Positions 33,935 through 44,018 are shown, numbered from the stretch's first letter. The stretch: 64,000 bases of DNA from CAZWES01 sp964632395 (GCA_964632395.1 CAZWES010000003.1:4049-68048); one strand, 5' to 3'. Made by a program: numbers and translations. Notes: generated by a model from the letters alone, not told the origin.

Positions 33935-34315
33935 TCATCCCCAAACCTTTCTAACCTTCTTCTTCGCCTTACCAACAACCTTTTTTGCCTTCTTAGAAAC
34001 CCCCGGAAGGCATTCCTTAGTCTTATCCATTGCTCTGGAAGCGATGTCCCCGGCCTCACCCTGCAGAGACTTACATTTCTTCTTTGCGCCCCGTTTCATC
34101 TTTTTCCAAAAGCCCTGAACCTCTTTACTATTTGCCCATTCCTTGGCTTCCTTTGCAAATTCTTTTCCGCCTCTCTTCATCTCATCCCCAAAAATCTTTG
34201 CAGCATGACCCGGATCATCTGCTTTCTTAAGCTTGTTCCTGAGTTTCTTGTTACTCAAAAGTATGCCTCCGAAAAGTCCGGAGGCGGCGCCGATGAGGAA
34301 GTTCAATTTTCGCAT
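33935..34315 (-). CDS. YtxH-like small membrane-anchored lysine-rich protein
   Basis: The protein is 126 aa. A short hydrophobic Gly-rich N-terminal segment (FLIGAASGLFGGILL) is followed by a strongly basic helical part with about 30 Lys. This matches the general look of YtxH-type proteins; the function is unknown. It converges on pnp with 8 nt between the stops. Confidence 0.65.
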   Translation of the reverse strand: MRKLNFLIGAASGLFGGILLSNKKLRNKLKKADDPGHAAKIFGDEMKRGGKEFAKEAKEWANSKEVQGFWKKMKRGAKKKCKSLQGEAGDIASRAMDKTKECLPGVSKKAKKVVGKAKKKVRKVWG

Positions 34316-34387
34316 GGTGGGATGAGATTATACGTTCTGTGTATCTGTTGGCAATAGGTGGTGTAGTTGCGTGATGGTCGAATTGTT

Positions 34388-34425
34388 AAATGGTTAAATT
34401 GCTAAGTTTAGCAATTTAACCATTT
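34388..34425. terminator. Perfect 18-bp hairpin downstream of uvrC
   Basis: AAATGGTTAAATTGCTAA (34388-34405), a 2-nt loop and the exact inverse complement (34408-34425). It lies 8 nt beyond the uvrC stop and is AT-rich, so it is a weak intrinsic terminator at best. Confidence 0.6.
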
Positions 34426-34432
34426 ATCCTTC

Positions 34433-36745
34433 TTATCCAATCAGCCCCTTCTTCAGTTTCTTTTCTCTATACCAATTCGCAAACCTATGTGCTTCATCAC
34501 GTAAACGCATCAGCAGGAACAGCGCCTCAGAATCTTTTTTAAATGATAGGGGATTGGGATTTTCCGGAACAAACACTTCCTCCTCCCGCTTCGCAAGTCC
34601 AATTATTGGGATCTCGAGTTTCATTGCCTTAAGAACTTCCACTCCTGCAGAGAGCTGCCCTTTACCGCCATCGAGGACTAGGAGATCGGGAGATGATGTG
34701 AGTGACTTATCTGGTTTTTGTTTGGAGGGTTCGCACATCATTATTCTTCCAACCGGATGACTTGGATGCGCCTTGTGGAATGCTTCAGTTTTTTTCTGAA
34801 GGACTTCCGGAGGTTGTAGTACATGACGGAATCCAAGGAATACGTAGTACTCCTCCAGATATGGAAGTGGATCAATGATCACATAAACTTTCCCCTTTTT
34901 AATTTTTGAGAGCATTGTCCGGATCAAGGTGTGTCCTAGCTTTCCGCCTCGGAACCGATCATCTATCCAAACAGATTTGATTTCCTTTATTTTTTCTTCG
35001 TTTTCCACGATTCGAGCACAGCCCACAATTTCGTTTTCATGACGTGCGACAGTGAAAGTTTTGTAATCAGCATCCTCAGAACTCAAATTATCATCGGTCT
35101 CCAGAATTTTCGTGAGTTGCTCTTGCTCTGATTTTCTTGCTTTGCCGATCGCTATTCCTTCCTTTTTCCACTTGAGCTCTTCAGTTTTACGATCTGTTTG
35201 CAAATATCTGAGTCTCCTTGCAAGCACCTCCTTAAGTGCCTTGTAATCATCAATCACTCCTTTCTTCATCGTCCTGATTGTAAATGACCTGTAGTGCTCA
35301 TTTTTTGCTTTTCCATTCACAAAAACCGACATGCTGCCAACCGTCTCTGTGCCTCCATGATGGGAGATGTCATAGCATTCTATCCTTTTTGGCTTATCTC
35401 TGAGTCCAAGTTTTTTCTTAAGTTCCGTGAGAGCATCCTCAACTTTTTGAGTGGCAGCTTCCCACTTTGCAAGATGCTGTTTGATCTTCTCTTCAGCATT
35501 TTCTTCCGCCATTTTGAGTAGCTTAGATTTCTTTCCGCGCTCCGGGACGTGTATCACCGCCTTCCTGTTTTTCTGATTAGTTAGCCATTCCTCGAGTGTC
35601 TCTAAGTCCTCCGGAGTTTCGGGACATATTACAGTTTCCGGAACGTCACCTGTTGATGTGTAGTACTGCGGAATAAATTGTGCGAGAACTTCGCCGATTG
35701 TGTCTGCCTGTCCTGCAAGTGCGTAGCTGCGTTCACCTATCAATCTCCCATCACGCTCACGTAGTACTACCACATGAGCTTTTTCGGAAAGCATTGCAAC
35801 TCCAAACACATCCGTGTTTGCTCCGGAAGTATCCGAAACTATCTGTTGCTCTTCCAGCGACTGAATGTACTCAAGGGTATCCCTGAGTTTTGCAGCCTGC
35901 TCAAAAAGTTTCCTCTCGGCAGCTTGTTGCATCTTTTCCTTTAATCTCTCGATGACTCCTTTTCTGTCCCCACGGAAAAATCGCATGATGCTCTCGATTC
36001 GTTCGTTATATTCCTCACGGCTCAACTCACCTTTGCAAAGCCCATTGCAGCGGCCGATTTGGGAGTCGAGGCAGGGTTTGAGGGAGGGGGGTGTCATCCC
36101 GAGCCCGGTCGAGGGATGACGGTAGGGAGGGTTTGTTGACGGGTTTTCCGGTGTCATGGTTCGACCGGGCTCACCATGACACCTACGTGTGCCATCGTTC
36201 TTATTCAACAATTCCAACGACCTCTTACAAGCCCTAAACCCATACACATCATGCAGCATGTCCAGTATTCGTTTGATGTGGCCTGAGGAAAGGAATGGGC
36301 CAAAGTAGCGTGATTTTTCCCCTGAGTTTTCCTCGCCCATTTGACTGTGGCGAACAACTTCAACTGATGGATACGGATCCCCCACATTTACTTTTACATA
36401 CACATAACTTTTGTCATCCTTCATCAAAACGTTGTACTTTGGCTTTAGTTCTTTGATCAGATTAGTCTCAAGAATCAACGCCTCAAGTTCTGTTTCCGTA
36501 ATCGTCCAGTCCACATCAGCAATCTTCTGGATCAATGCGAGTTTCCAGGGGCCAAGTGTGATATCTGGATCTTTTTGGATATAGGATTTAAGTCGATTCT
36601 TCAGATTCTTTGCCTTTCCGATATAAAGGACTTCATCATTCTTCCCGACCCATCTATAAATCCCAGGCTTGGTTGGAGCTTTAGATACACGCGATTTTAT
36701 CTCCTTAAGCGGATCTGCCTTTTTTGCTTGCTTCTTTTTGGGCAT
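34433..36745 (-). CDS. uvrC: UvrC with an internal GNAT-like domain
   Basis: The protein is 770 aa, against about 600 usual. In order: a GIY-YIG nuclease domain (KPGIYRWVGKNDEVLYIGKA), a Cys-rich region interrupted by about 31 codons of palindromic repeat (residues ~185-221), a UVR motif (~265-300), then the RNase H-like nuclease domain with ECYDISHHGG and DGGKGQL. Between these two, about 155 residues (~525-680) read as a GNAT acetyltransferase: IDDRFRGGKLGHTLI (acetyl-CoA loop) and LEEYYVFLGFRHV. The chain ends after DEAHRFANWYREKKLKKGLIG, so the C-terminal HhH pair is absent. A TATACT hexamer lies 6 nt before the start. Confidence 0.93.
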   Translation of the reverse strand: MPKKKQAKKADPLKEIKSRVSKAPTKPGIYRWVGKNDEVLYIGKAKNLKNRLKSYIQKDPDITLGPWKLALIQKIADVDWTITETELEALILETNLIKELKPKYNVLMKDDKSYVYVKVNVGDPYPSVEVVRHSQMGEENSGEKSRYFGPFLSSGHIKRILDMLHDVYGFRACKRSLELLNKNDGTRRCHGEPGRTMTPENPSTNPPYRHPSTGLGMTPPSLKPCLDSQIGRCNGLCKGELSREEYNERIESIMRFFRGDRKGVIERLKEKMQQAAERKLFEQAAKLRDTLEYIQSLEEQQIVSDTSGANTDVFGVAMLSEKAHVVVLRERDGRLIGERSYALAGQADTIGEVLAQFIPQYYTSTGDVPETVICPETPEDLETLEEWLTNQKNRKAVIHVPERGKKSKLLKMAEENAEEKIKQHLAKWEAATQKVEDALTELKKKLGLRDKPKRIECYDISHHGGTETVGSMSVFVNGKAKNEHYRSFTIRTMKKGVIDDYKALKEVLARRLRYLQTDRKTEELKWKKEGIAIGKARKSEQEQLTKILETDDNLSSEDADYKTFTVARHENEIVGCARIVENEEKIKEIKSVWIDDRFRGGKLGHTLIRTMLSKIKKGKVYVIIDPLPYLEEYYVFLGFRHVLQPPEVLQKKTEAFHKAHPSHPVGRIMMCEPSKQKPDKSLTSSPDLLVLDGGKGQLSAGVEVLKAMKLEIPIIGLAKREEEVFVPENPNPLSFKKDSEALFLLMRLRDEAHRFANWYREKKLKKGLIG
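36091..36182. repeat. Two palindromic units inserted in frame in uvrC
   Basis: Unit 1 (36091-36120): GTCATCCC pairs with GGGATGAC. Unit 2 (36151-36182): GTGTCATGGT pairs with ACCATGACAC. Both loops share the word CGACCGGGC or its complement. The insert keeps the UvrC frame. Confidence 0.8.
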
Positions 36746-36762
36746 GTCGTAAGTATACAAGC

Positions 36763-37464
36763 ATGGCGTTTTCAGTTTCAGAGGAAGTATTCGACAAATG
36801 CCCAAATCTCATTGTTGGGATTTGTGTTGTACACGGCGTAAATAACAGCGGATCGCATCCTGAGATTGTTGAGTTGCTGAGAAATGCAGAAAATCAGGTG
36901 TGTTCTTCTTTGGATCTTGAGACCTTCAAAGACGATCCGAGAATTGCTTCGCTTCAGGAAGTGCACAGGGCATTTGGGAACAATCCCAACAAATTTCCAC
37001 CATCGCATCAGGCCCTTATCAAGCGTGTACTCAAAGGAGGAGAACTCCCAAGCATCAGCCCTCTCGTTGATCTCTACAATGTAATTTCTCTCAAGCATGT
37101 CCTGCCTGCTGGCGGTGAGGATATTGATGTATGCGATGGTGATATTCGTCTGACAGCTGCAAAGGGCGATGAAGAGTTCATAGAACTTGGCTCAACTGAA
37201 AACGATCCGCCGAAGGAGGGAGAATTTATCTATCGCGATGACGTTGGTGTTATCTGCCGAAAGCTAGATTGGCGGGAGGCTGATCACACAAAACTTACCG
37301 AAAATACGAAAAATGCAGTGCTTGTAATCGAGGCATTGCCGCCGATTGATAAAGCAAAGGCAGATGAGGTTTTGAGTGAGTTGAAAGAGCTTGTTCTGAG
37401 GTTTTGTAGTGGGGAGGTGAGGGTGGAGATTTTGGATGGAGAGCGTTCTTCATGTGAGGTTTGA
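36763..37464 (+). CDS. B3/B4 tRNA-binding domain protein (PheT-B3/B4-like)
   Basis: The protein is 233 aa. FGNNPNKFPPSHQALIKRVLKGGELPSISPLVDLYNVISLKHVLPAGGEDID is a stand-alone B3/B4 domain, as in the editing part of PheRS beta chain and in small related proteins. It could be a trans-editing or amino-acid-binding factor. It is divergent to uvrC with 17 nt between the start codons; the -10 elements of the two genes overlap. Confidence 0.85.
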   Translation: MAFSVSEEVFDKCPNLIVGICVVHGVNNSGSHPEIVELLRNAENQVCSSLDLETFKDDPRIASLQEVHRAFGNNPNKFPPSHQALIKRVLKGGELPSISPLVDLYNVISLKHVLPAGGEDIDVCDGDIRLTAAKGDEEFIELGSTENDPPKEGEFIYRDDVGVICRKLDWREADHTKLTENTKNAVLVIEALPPIDKAKADEVLSELKELVLRFCSGEVRVEILDGERSSCEV

Positions 37465-37478
37465 TGATTTTTTAAAAT

Positions 37479-37580
37479 CCGGCCAGAATGAATTCTGGCC
37501 GGGCGCGGATTAATATCCGCGCCTAATAAACCTGCTCATTAGAGGTGGGCTTTTAGCCTGCCTCCCGCGCAATTTATTGC
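37479..37580. repeat. Cluster of palindromes (REP-like)
   Basis: Two strong hairpins: an 11-bp stem CCGGCCAGAAT / ATTCTGGCCGG (37479-37502) and a 9-bp stem GGCGCGGAT / ATCCGCGCC (37502-37523). Weaker dyads follow. The style is like the 4789-4822 palindrome region. Confidence 0.7.
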
Positions 37581-37597
37581 GATGGGGGTTAAAAAAG

Positions 37598-37873
37598 TCA
37601 TATCCCCTCCGGATTCCACCACCCCCCACAAGCCTCTTTGAGTTTCTCCCACCTCTGCTTCGGAGATTTCTCCTTGTTTTTTATCCAAATATCCAACAAT
37701 TGAAAACAGTATCCCCTCCAGTCATCTTCCAGTTGTGTACGCAGGAATAGCAGCAGGAAGCGCTCGTCATCGGAGAGATTTTGTAACTTTTCCACTTCAT
37801 GGATCTTTTCCAGAATCTCAGGGTCTTTTCCCACGAGCGGGTATCGCCTTTGCTCGTCTTTAGTTGCAGGCAT
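37598..37873 (-). CDS. Hypothetical small protein
   Basis: The protein is 91 aa, helical and charged, with Trp-rich parts (DDWRGYCFQLLDIWIKNKEK, ACGGWWNPEGI). No family recognised. It is separated by 4 nt from the upstream gene on the same strand (37878), so they form a pair. Confidence 0.6.
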   Translation of the reverse strand: MPATKDEQRRYPLVGKDPEILEKIHEVEKLQNLSDDERFLLLFLRTQLEDDWRGYCFQLLDIWIKNKEKSPKQRWEKLKEACGGWWNPEGI

Positions 37874-37877
37874 AATC

Positions 37878-38366
37878 TTATGTGCTATTCTGACATATTT
37901 CTTCGTACTGTTCGATTACAATATGCACAATTCTTCTTGATTCAAGAATCACACCTGCAACCCCTTGTTTTCTGGACAATCTTTTATCAAAAGCATTGAG
38001 TATTTTTTGCTCCAATGTTTTTTTGGTGGGAGTTTCTTTTTGAAGTTTTGAAATTTTCTCAATTCGTACTTGTGTTTGTATATGATCACCTGCCGAGAAG
38101 TTTTCGTCGATCCAGTCAATGAACCATACACATGTTATTTCTTCCTCACCAAGGTAGATGGATACTTCTTGGTAAGAGTAGTAACTTTTATCTACTTTTT
38201 CCCAATCTCCAAGCCGCAATCTACCTTTGCCTATTTCTTCGACCCAGCGAGCAATCAAAGCTTTAAATTTTTCGGACGGAATCTGCTCGACTGTAAGGCT
38301 AAAAGAATCGTCCAAAAACTCCTCGATTCTGGATTCTATTGCTGTAGGGTCAGGTGTATTGGTCAC
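37878..38366 (-). CDS. Hypothetical protein
   Basis: The protein is 162 aa with mixed alpha/beta character and no recognised domain. It is first gene of a pair with 37598-37873. It starts at the ATG at 38366, 45 nt from the lexA stop, so it may be co-transcribed with lexA on the minus strand. Confidence 0.55.
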   Translation of the reverse strand: MTNTPDPTAIESRIEEFLDDSFSLTVEQIPSEKFKALIARWVEEIGKGRLRLGDWEKVDKSYYSYQEVSIYLGEEEITCVWFIDWIDENFSAGDHIQTQVRIEKISKLQKETPTKKTLEQKILNAFDKRLSRKQGVAGVILESRRIVHIVIEQYEEICQNST

Positions 38367-38411
38367 AGGTGGGCGACGGTAACAATGAGAATCGCCGGTG
38401 TCAAAATTTTG

Positions 38412-39032
38412 CTACATCATCCTCACCACACCCCGCACCACACCCGCAACCTGCAATTCCTCCAGTGCATACAAATCAGGATAATCCGGATTCTCCGCAT
38501 GCAGATAATACTTGCCTTTGTTCTTTGCAAGGCGCTTTAGGGTGAACTCTCCGTCGATTATTCCAACCACAATATCATCCACCTTTGGATTTTTTCCACG
38601 CTCGACTAAAACAAAATCTCCTTCCAGGATCCCGGCTTCGATCATGCTATCTCCTTTAACTTTGAGTAGGAATGTGCGGCTTGGGTCGCGGACGAGCATA
38701 TCCGTTAGCGCAACTTTCTCCTCTGCTTGCTCCTCCACAGGGGCTGCGAATCCTGCGGCAATTGGTCCGAAGAGCGGAAGAGTCATCGGTTCGGGGCGTG
38801 AGGAGCCTGTGCTCTTATCAATTATTTTTATGCGGCCTTTGGGGTCCTTTTCTATAAACCCTTCGCGCGTGAGCACGTTGACGACTTTTGCGACAGCGTT
38901 TTTGCTGCGAACGCCGAAGCCGATTGCAAGATCTGCAAGGGAAGGGGAGTATCCGCGCTTCCTCTGGAAGTTTTTGATGAATGAGAGGACAGTGCGCTGG
39001 TGGTCGGTGAGGGATTTGGTGGTGGAAGGCAT
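38412..39032 (-). CDS. lexA: LexA repressor
   Basis: The protein is 206 aa. The N-terminal winged helix (LTDHQRTVLSFIKNFQRKRGYSPSLADLAIGFGV) and the S24 peptidase domain are complete: cleavage site Ala-Gly in IAAGFAAP, Ser in KGDSMIEAGI and Lys in FTLKRLAK. It represses the SOS regulon until RecA-stimulated self-cleavage. The ATG at 39032 is set by the promoter; the longer frame to 39182 overlaps the upstream membrane-protein gene. Confidence 0.95.
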   Translation of the reverse strand: MPSTTKSLTDHQRTVLSFIKNFQRKRGYSPSLADLAIGFGVRSKNAVAKVVNVLTREGFIEKDPKGRIKIIDKSTGSSRPEPMTLPLFGPIAAGFAAPVEEQAEEKVALTDMLVRDPSRTFLLKVKGDSMIEAGILEGDFVLVERGKNPKVDDIVVGIIDGEFTLKRLAKNKGKYYLHAENPDYPDLYALEELQVAGVVRGVVRMM

Positions 39033-39041
39033 AGTGCAGCG

Positions 39042-39071
39042 AGTATAGGTGCACAGATGTTCACCGTCAAG
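39042..39071 (-). promoter_or_regulatory. lexA promoter
   Basis: On the minus strand TTGACG (39066-39071), an 18-nt spacer and TATACT (39042-39047), 9 nt before the start codon. The spacer holds a weak dyad (GTGAAAC...GTGCAC); no standard SOS box is recognised. Confidence 0.65.
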
Positions 39072-40092
39072 GGGAAATTGTGTTTTGGCTTTCCTCTGCG
39101 GTTTGTGGCTCGTTGCTGACCTCATCATCTTGTTTTTCTTCAGTCTGTTCGGCTTCTTTTTCCTTCGGTTCTTCCGGTGCAATCACATCAAGCTCTCTTT
39201 CCTTACTCAATTCCAGATAGGTGATAGTCCAAACGGTATTTTTAAACACTGTCACATACCCAAGGAAGTAACTTGCAAGAACTGCAATTGCCATTCCAAG
39301 AACTCCGCTGATCGAGAAACTCACAAATTCAGGGAGGAATCGTGCGAGAAGGAATCCGAGACCAAGCACTGTCGCAGGTATCACGAAAATCACGATGGCG
39401 TTGAGGATGATCCTCAAGATTATTACGAGCAGCAGAATCCCGATCAGCACTATCCTTCCAAGGTACGAGATCACAAGCTTGAAGCTGTGGCCGATTGAGC
39501 GGAAAACTCCCATCTTGCGGATCACAATTGCTTCCTCTGCGAACATAAAAAGGAACTGGAAGATGAATGATGTGGTCCAGATGAGCATGAGCACGATGCT
39601 CGTGCCGAATATCACATCAGTTGCACCCATGTAGCGCACAAGCAGTGACCAGAGCGAGAAGACGGTCTTGCCGTCAATCAGCGCAAATGCTGCGGCAAGT
39701 TCGAGTAGTGGGAGACAGTTGAAGATGGCAAGCACGAGTCCGCCCTTCGGCTCATCTCCACAATGGATTTTTGCAGCGAGCCCGATTATTGCTCCGGTTG
39801 CGAGCCTCGGAACCAGAACCCATAAGATTCCATAGATCACAGCTATGATTATCAGTGTGATTATCAGCGCCGGATGCTCTGCTGCGAATGGTCTGATTGA
39901 ATCAACTATTGATCCCCACGAGGCGAGTTCTCCTGTCCGGAAAAATATACTCAGGACAAAGCCCTGGTAGGTCACAAAGCAAACCGCTGCGATCATCACC
40001 ACAAAAGCCTCAACTGCACCCCACGGCAGCAGAATCCGTCGGTGCGCGATCGTTACGCGCCATGCTTCGGCGATGAGTTCTCGGGGGTTCAT
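39067..40092 (-). CDS. Multi-pass membrane protein of unknown function
   Basis: The protein is 341 aa with about six long hydrophobic segments (residues about 25-50, 75-105, 120-145, 160-190, 210-250 and 255-290). A cytoplasmic tail is rich in Glu and Lys (EEPKEKEAEQTEEKQDDE). Similar proteins in small genomes are annotated only as hypothetical. The stop codon overlaps the lexA promoter region. Confidence 0.7.
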   Translation of the reverse strand: MNPRELIAEAWRVTIAHRRILLPWGAVEAFVVMIAAVCFVTYQGFVLSIFFRTGELASWGSIVDSIRPFAAEHPALIITLIIIAVIYGILWVLVPRLATGAIIGLAAKIHCGDEPKGGLVLAIFNCLPLLELAAAFALIDGKTVFSLWSLLVRYMGATDVIFGTSIVLMLIWTTSFIFQFLFMFAEEAIVIRKMGVFRSIGHSFKLVISYLGRIVLIGILLLVIILRIILNAIVIFVIPATVLGLGFLLARFLPEFVSFSISGVLGMAIAVLASYFLGYVTVFKNTVWTITYLELSKERELDVIAPEEPKEKEAEQTEEKQDDEVSNEPQTAEESQNTISP

Positions 40093-40150
40093 GTGGCGTT
40101 GATAGAGAGTATATCAGAAGCGTCATGCTGAGCGGAGTGCTGTAGGGGCA

Positions 40151-40454
40151 CAATTTGTAGGGATATAATTTTTTCTCGCTTTTGGTTGTTACTTTTTTGG
40201 CGCAAAAGCTTTCTTTCTTCTTTTTAAAAAAAGAAGCAAAAACCTTGTCGGCTGCAGACTCGCGCGGAGCAATCAATTTTGTGCTTTTGCGTGCGCATCA
40301 GCAATCGAGATCGCTGCGGCGACTCGACATGCTGATGCTAGAAATCCATCACCACGTGTATTCTCCGCGCTCAAACAAATGCAGCCGACAATTAAATTGC
40401 CTATCATAGTCGGTAAACGCATTGTGGTCTCCCTACTCGGTGCTTTTGATACGA
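40151..40454. repeat. About 300-bp intergenic element, copy 1 (conserved ends, variable core)
   Basis: The left block (40151-40207) includes TTTTGGTTGTTACTTTTTTG and the right block (40421-40454) ATTGTGGTCTCCCTACTCGG then TGCTTTTGATACGA. Both are shared with 43761-44018, while the 210-bp cores differ. No convincing gene lies inside. The rest of the 40093-40468 region shows a short CGTCATGCTGAGCGGAG word at about 40121. Confidence 0.7.
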
Positions 40455-40468
40455 TCAAGAGGTCGCAT

Positions 40469-41995
40469 TTAGTGAACAAAGTTCTGAAAATACCTAAACT
40501 CAAAATCCTCCCCAGGAATAATTGTAATATCACCGGATTTCTCGCCGAGCATTTCGCGCCATGCATCTGAGCTCAATTCCTTCTCCATGCCAAGCATTTC
40601 ACTGAAGTAGCTTGCAACGTTTTCATCACTCGCAGATTGGTAGACGATGTGTGAGGTCTGGAATTCTTTTCTGCCCGGAACATTCGAGACGTTGCCAACA
40701 TCAAATCCAAACTTTGTGAGCTCGCGTGCAATGCGGGATGCGGATCTTTCTTTTGCACCACCATTCAAAACCGAAAAGTTCAGGTGATCGAGATAAAGCT
40801 CACGATTTCCAAAATAAAGCTCGGTCAAAGTCTGCACCTGCTTCCACGTAACAGGAAATTCGGGGATGGAAACCGGCAGCATTACAAATTCACCTTCAAA
40901 CAGATTTCGGGGAGGGGAGTAGAGGATACCTCCCTTCCACTGAGGTTCATCATACAAACCGTTCACATTGTTGAGTTGCAGCGTCAGGAATTTTTCTTGA
41001 GAGACGTCTTTTGCAATACTTGCGAGTGTGACGAGCTGCCGAGTCTTCAAATCGGTTTGTATGTGATCCTTCATAATTCCAAAAAGCTCGAGCAATTTTC
41101 TCGGCTTTTTGAGTACCCCCTCCTCGCGTGCCTTCTTAACAGTTTCCTTTATTACCTGCTGCTGCCTTTCACTCCTGCCAAAATCACTTGTGGTGCTGCG
41201 TGTGCGGACGTATTTGAGAGCGGTTTCCCCATCAAGGTGTTGTCTGCCTGCATCAACATGGAAAGTCTGATACGTGTAATCGGGTCCGGGGTATTCCTCG
41301 TCATGAATTGTTTCCGGAACATCAACCTCAATTCCGCCAATCGTATCAACCGCTTCTTCAAATGCAGCAAAGTCGACCATCATGACGTGATGGATAGGGA
41401 TTGCAAAAGCATTACCGATTTCATCTGCAAGTTGGCGAAGTGCGAGCAGGTGAGCTTCTTCTTTTTCCACTCCTTTCTTCAAAAGCTTCAACCAGTTGTC
41501 CCGCCAGAGCGCATTTAGCTTTCCTTTCTCCGTTTCCATTGCAAAATCTGTGTGCAAAAAATAGAGGTCACGTGGCAGCGAGAGGAGTGCAATGCTTTTT
41601 GTCTCCACTGGATCAATGCTTGCGATGATGATTGCATCCGTAAGATCTTGGCCCGTCTCATCACCCTGACCCAAAAGCAAAATATTTGTCATGCCGCTAT
41701 CATCCGCAGAAAGTGGCACCCCCGTCACGCGTAGTGCAGAGGATAGTGAAATTCCTCCAATATTTATCAGAAGCGATAGAGTAAAAAGAGCAACGCACAA
41801 TGCAACAATCGCAGCTACTCCAATTGTGACTGCACGCTTGATGCGATGCTCCTTTTTTCTCCGTTCTGAAAACTTCTTTCCAAGTGCCCATAGCGGCTTT
41901 CCGATCACATAACTCGTTTTGATCAGAGTTTTAAGAGGAATTTGCGGGCGCTTGCGTTTTTTCCTGCCACCGATTTTGTGGATGTGGAAAGACAT
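40469..41995 (-). CDS. LytR-CpsA-Psr (LCP) family cell-wall transferase
   Basis: The protein is 508 aa. A basic cytoplasmic N-terminus and one membrane helix (about residues 55-80) precede the LCP domain (MTNILLLGQGDE, LLSLPRDLYF, DFGRSERQQQVI), followed by a LytR_C domain (LNFSVLNGGAKERSASRIARELTKFGFDV). LCP enzymes attach glycopolymers to peptidoglycan. It is a single gene with no polymer-synthesis genes nearby. Confidence 0.92.
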   Translation of the reverse strand: MSFHIHKIGGRKKRKRPQIPLKTLIKTSYVIGKPLWALGKKFSERRKKEHRIKRAVTIGVAAIVALCVALFTLSLLINIGGISLSSALRVTGVPLSADDSGMTNILLLGQGDETGQDLTDAIIIASIDPVETKSIALLSLPRDLYFLHTDFAMETEKGKLNALWRDNWLKLLKKGVEKEEAHLLALRQLADEIGNAFAIPIHHVMMVDFAAFEEAVDTIGGIEVDVPETIHDEEYPGPDYTYQTFHVDAGRQHLDGETALKYVRTRSTTSDFGRSERQQQVIKETVKKAREEGVLKKPRKLLELFGIMKDHIQTDLKTRQLVTLASIAKDVSQEKFLTLQLNNVNGLYDEPQWKGGILYSPPRNLFEGEFVMLPVSIPEFPVTWKQVQTLTELYFGNRELYLDHLNFSVLNGGAKERSASRIARELTKFGFDVGNVSNVPGRKEFQTSHIVYQSASDENVASYFSEMLGMEKELSSDAWREMLGEKSGDITIIPGEDFEFRYFQNFVH

Positions 41996-42118
41996 GTGGG
42001 GAGGAGGATACTGGTTTGTGTTTGATTAAGGAAGATGTTATACCCTTGCGAATCTGTTTTGTGTACAAAGATCAGGTTTGGTGGGGGGGTTTAGGGTGTT
42101 TGTGTGCGTCTCATACTT

Positions 42119-42349
42119 TCATTTGAGCATCTTTGAAAGGTCGTCCACGCTCAATTCCAGGTCATTAAGTATGCGTTTAATCATACCTTTCCCAAGATCC
42201 TCATTCCCATGGACTGGAACCGCCGTTCCATGTGACCCATCTGAGTTCTCAACAAAAATATGGCTTCCTTTATGCCGAATCATTTGATATCCGTGTTTTT
42301 TAAGTACCTTGAGTAACTTTTTGCCGGATAAGACAGGTAGCGTTGCCAC
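42119..42349 (-). CDS. hicA: HicA mRNA interferase toxin
   Basis: The protein is 76 aa and starts with GTG. It has a dsRBD-like fold with the catalytic His in RHKGSHIFVE and the usual KKLLKVLKKHGY start. It cleaves mRNA. It follows hicB after 1 nt on the same strand. The set is complete and looks functional. Confidence 0.93.
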   Translation of the reverse strand: MATLPVLSGKKLLKVLKKHGYQMIRHKGSHIFVENSDGSHGTAVPVHGNEDLGKGMIKRILNDLELSVDDLSKMLK

Positions 42350-42350
42350 G

Positions 42351-42578
42351 TTACAAGGTTACCTCTAATTCCTTAACTCCCACAAATTTTTGGTGTGGCA
42401 CAGTCTGATTCTTCTCTCTTTCCACCTCTACACACAGCTCAATGACCTCCTGCGCTCTTTCGTAGAGTTCATCGAGAGTTTTTGCTTGCGTGTGACACCC
42501 GTGGAGCTGAGGGACGCTGGCTACGAATGTCCCATCATCATCCTGTGTAACAACTACGGTGAAATTATAAATCTGCAC
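42351..42578 (-). CDS. hicB: HicB antitoxin
   Basis: The protein is 75 aa and starts with GTG. YNFTVVVTQDDDGTFVASVPQLHGCHTQAKTLDELYERAQEVIEL is a typical HicB partial RNase H fold. No C-terminal DNA-binding domain is visible. A TATAAT hexamer (42585-42590) lies 6 nt before the GTG, so the mRNA starts nearly at the codon. Antitoxin before toxin in the operon. Confidence 0.93.
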   Translation of the reverse strand: MQIYNFTVVVTQDDDGTFVASVPQLHGCHTQAKTLDELYERAQEVIELCVEVEREKNQTVPHQKFVGVKELEVTL

Positions 42579-42618
42579 GCTGATATTATACCCTTATTTG
42601 GTTGATTGTGGAAGAGCT

Positions 42619-43681
<1,063 letters not shown>

Positions 43682-43760
43682 AGGGGTGGATTGTATGTGG
43701 GGAGGGGTTTTGGGACAATTAGTTGGGCTTGCGTGGGATAGCTTTTTAGCGGATCAATGC

Positions 43761-44018
43761 CAATTTGCAGGGATTAAATATCTTCTCACTTTTGGTTGTT
43801 ACTTTTTTGGCGCAAAAAAGTAACCAAAAAACATGTATCAAAAGCAGCTCGCAGGGAGAACCAAAGAGTAATCCTTACTCCCGGCTCGCAGAGACGACTC
43901 TGCTTGCCCCGCATCACACTTTTAGAGCCATCGAAATACGGGGCTTCGCAGGTCGCCATCTGCTCGCATAAATCTTCCACAATATTGTGGTCTCCCTGCT
44001 CGGGTGCTTTTGATACGA
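43761..44018. repeat. About 260-bp intergenic element, copy 2
   Basis: The left block 43761-43817 and right block 43983-44018 match the ends of the 40151-40454 element. A near-perfect hairpin TTACTTTTTTGG / CAAAAAAGTAACC is present here at 43799-43825 but is broken in copy 1. The core is unrelated to that of copy 1. Confidence 0.7.

Noticed and set aside
39042..39071. SOS box (GAAC-N4-GTTC type) in the lexA promoter
   Set aside because: The spacer reads GTGAAACATCTGTGCACC, which fits neither the Gram-positive nor the E. coli SOS consensus well enough.
40273..40566. 97-residue frame on the minus strand inside the intergenic element
   Set aside because: It overlaps the LCP gene start-to-end direction and the repeat; the core is not conserved in the second copy.
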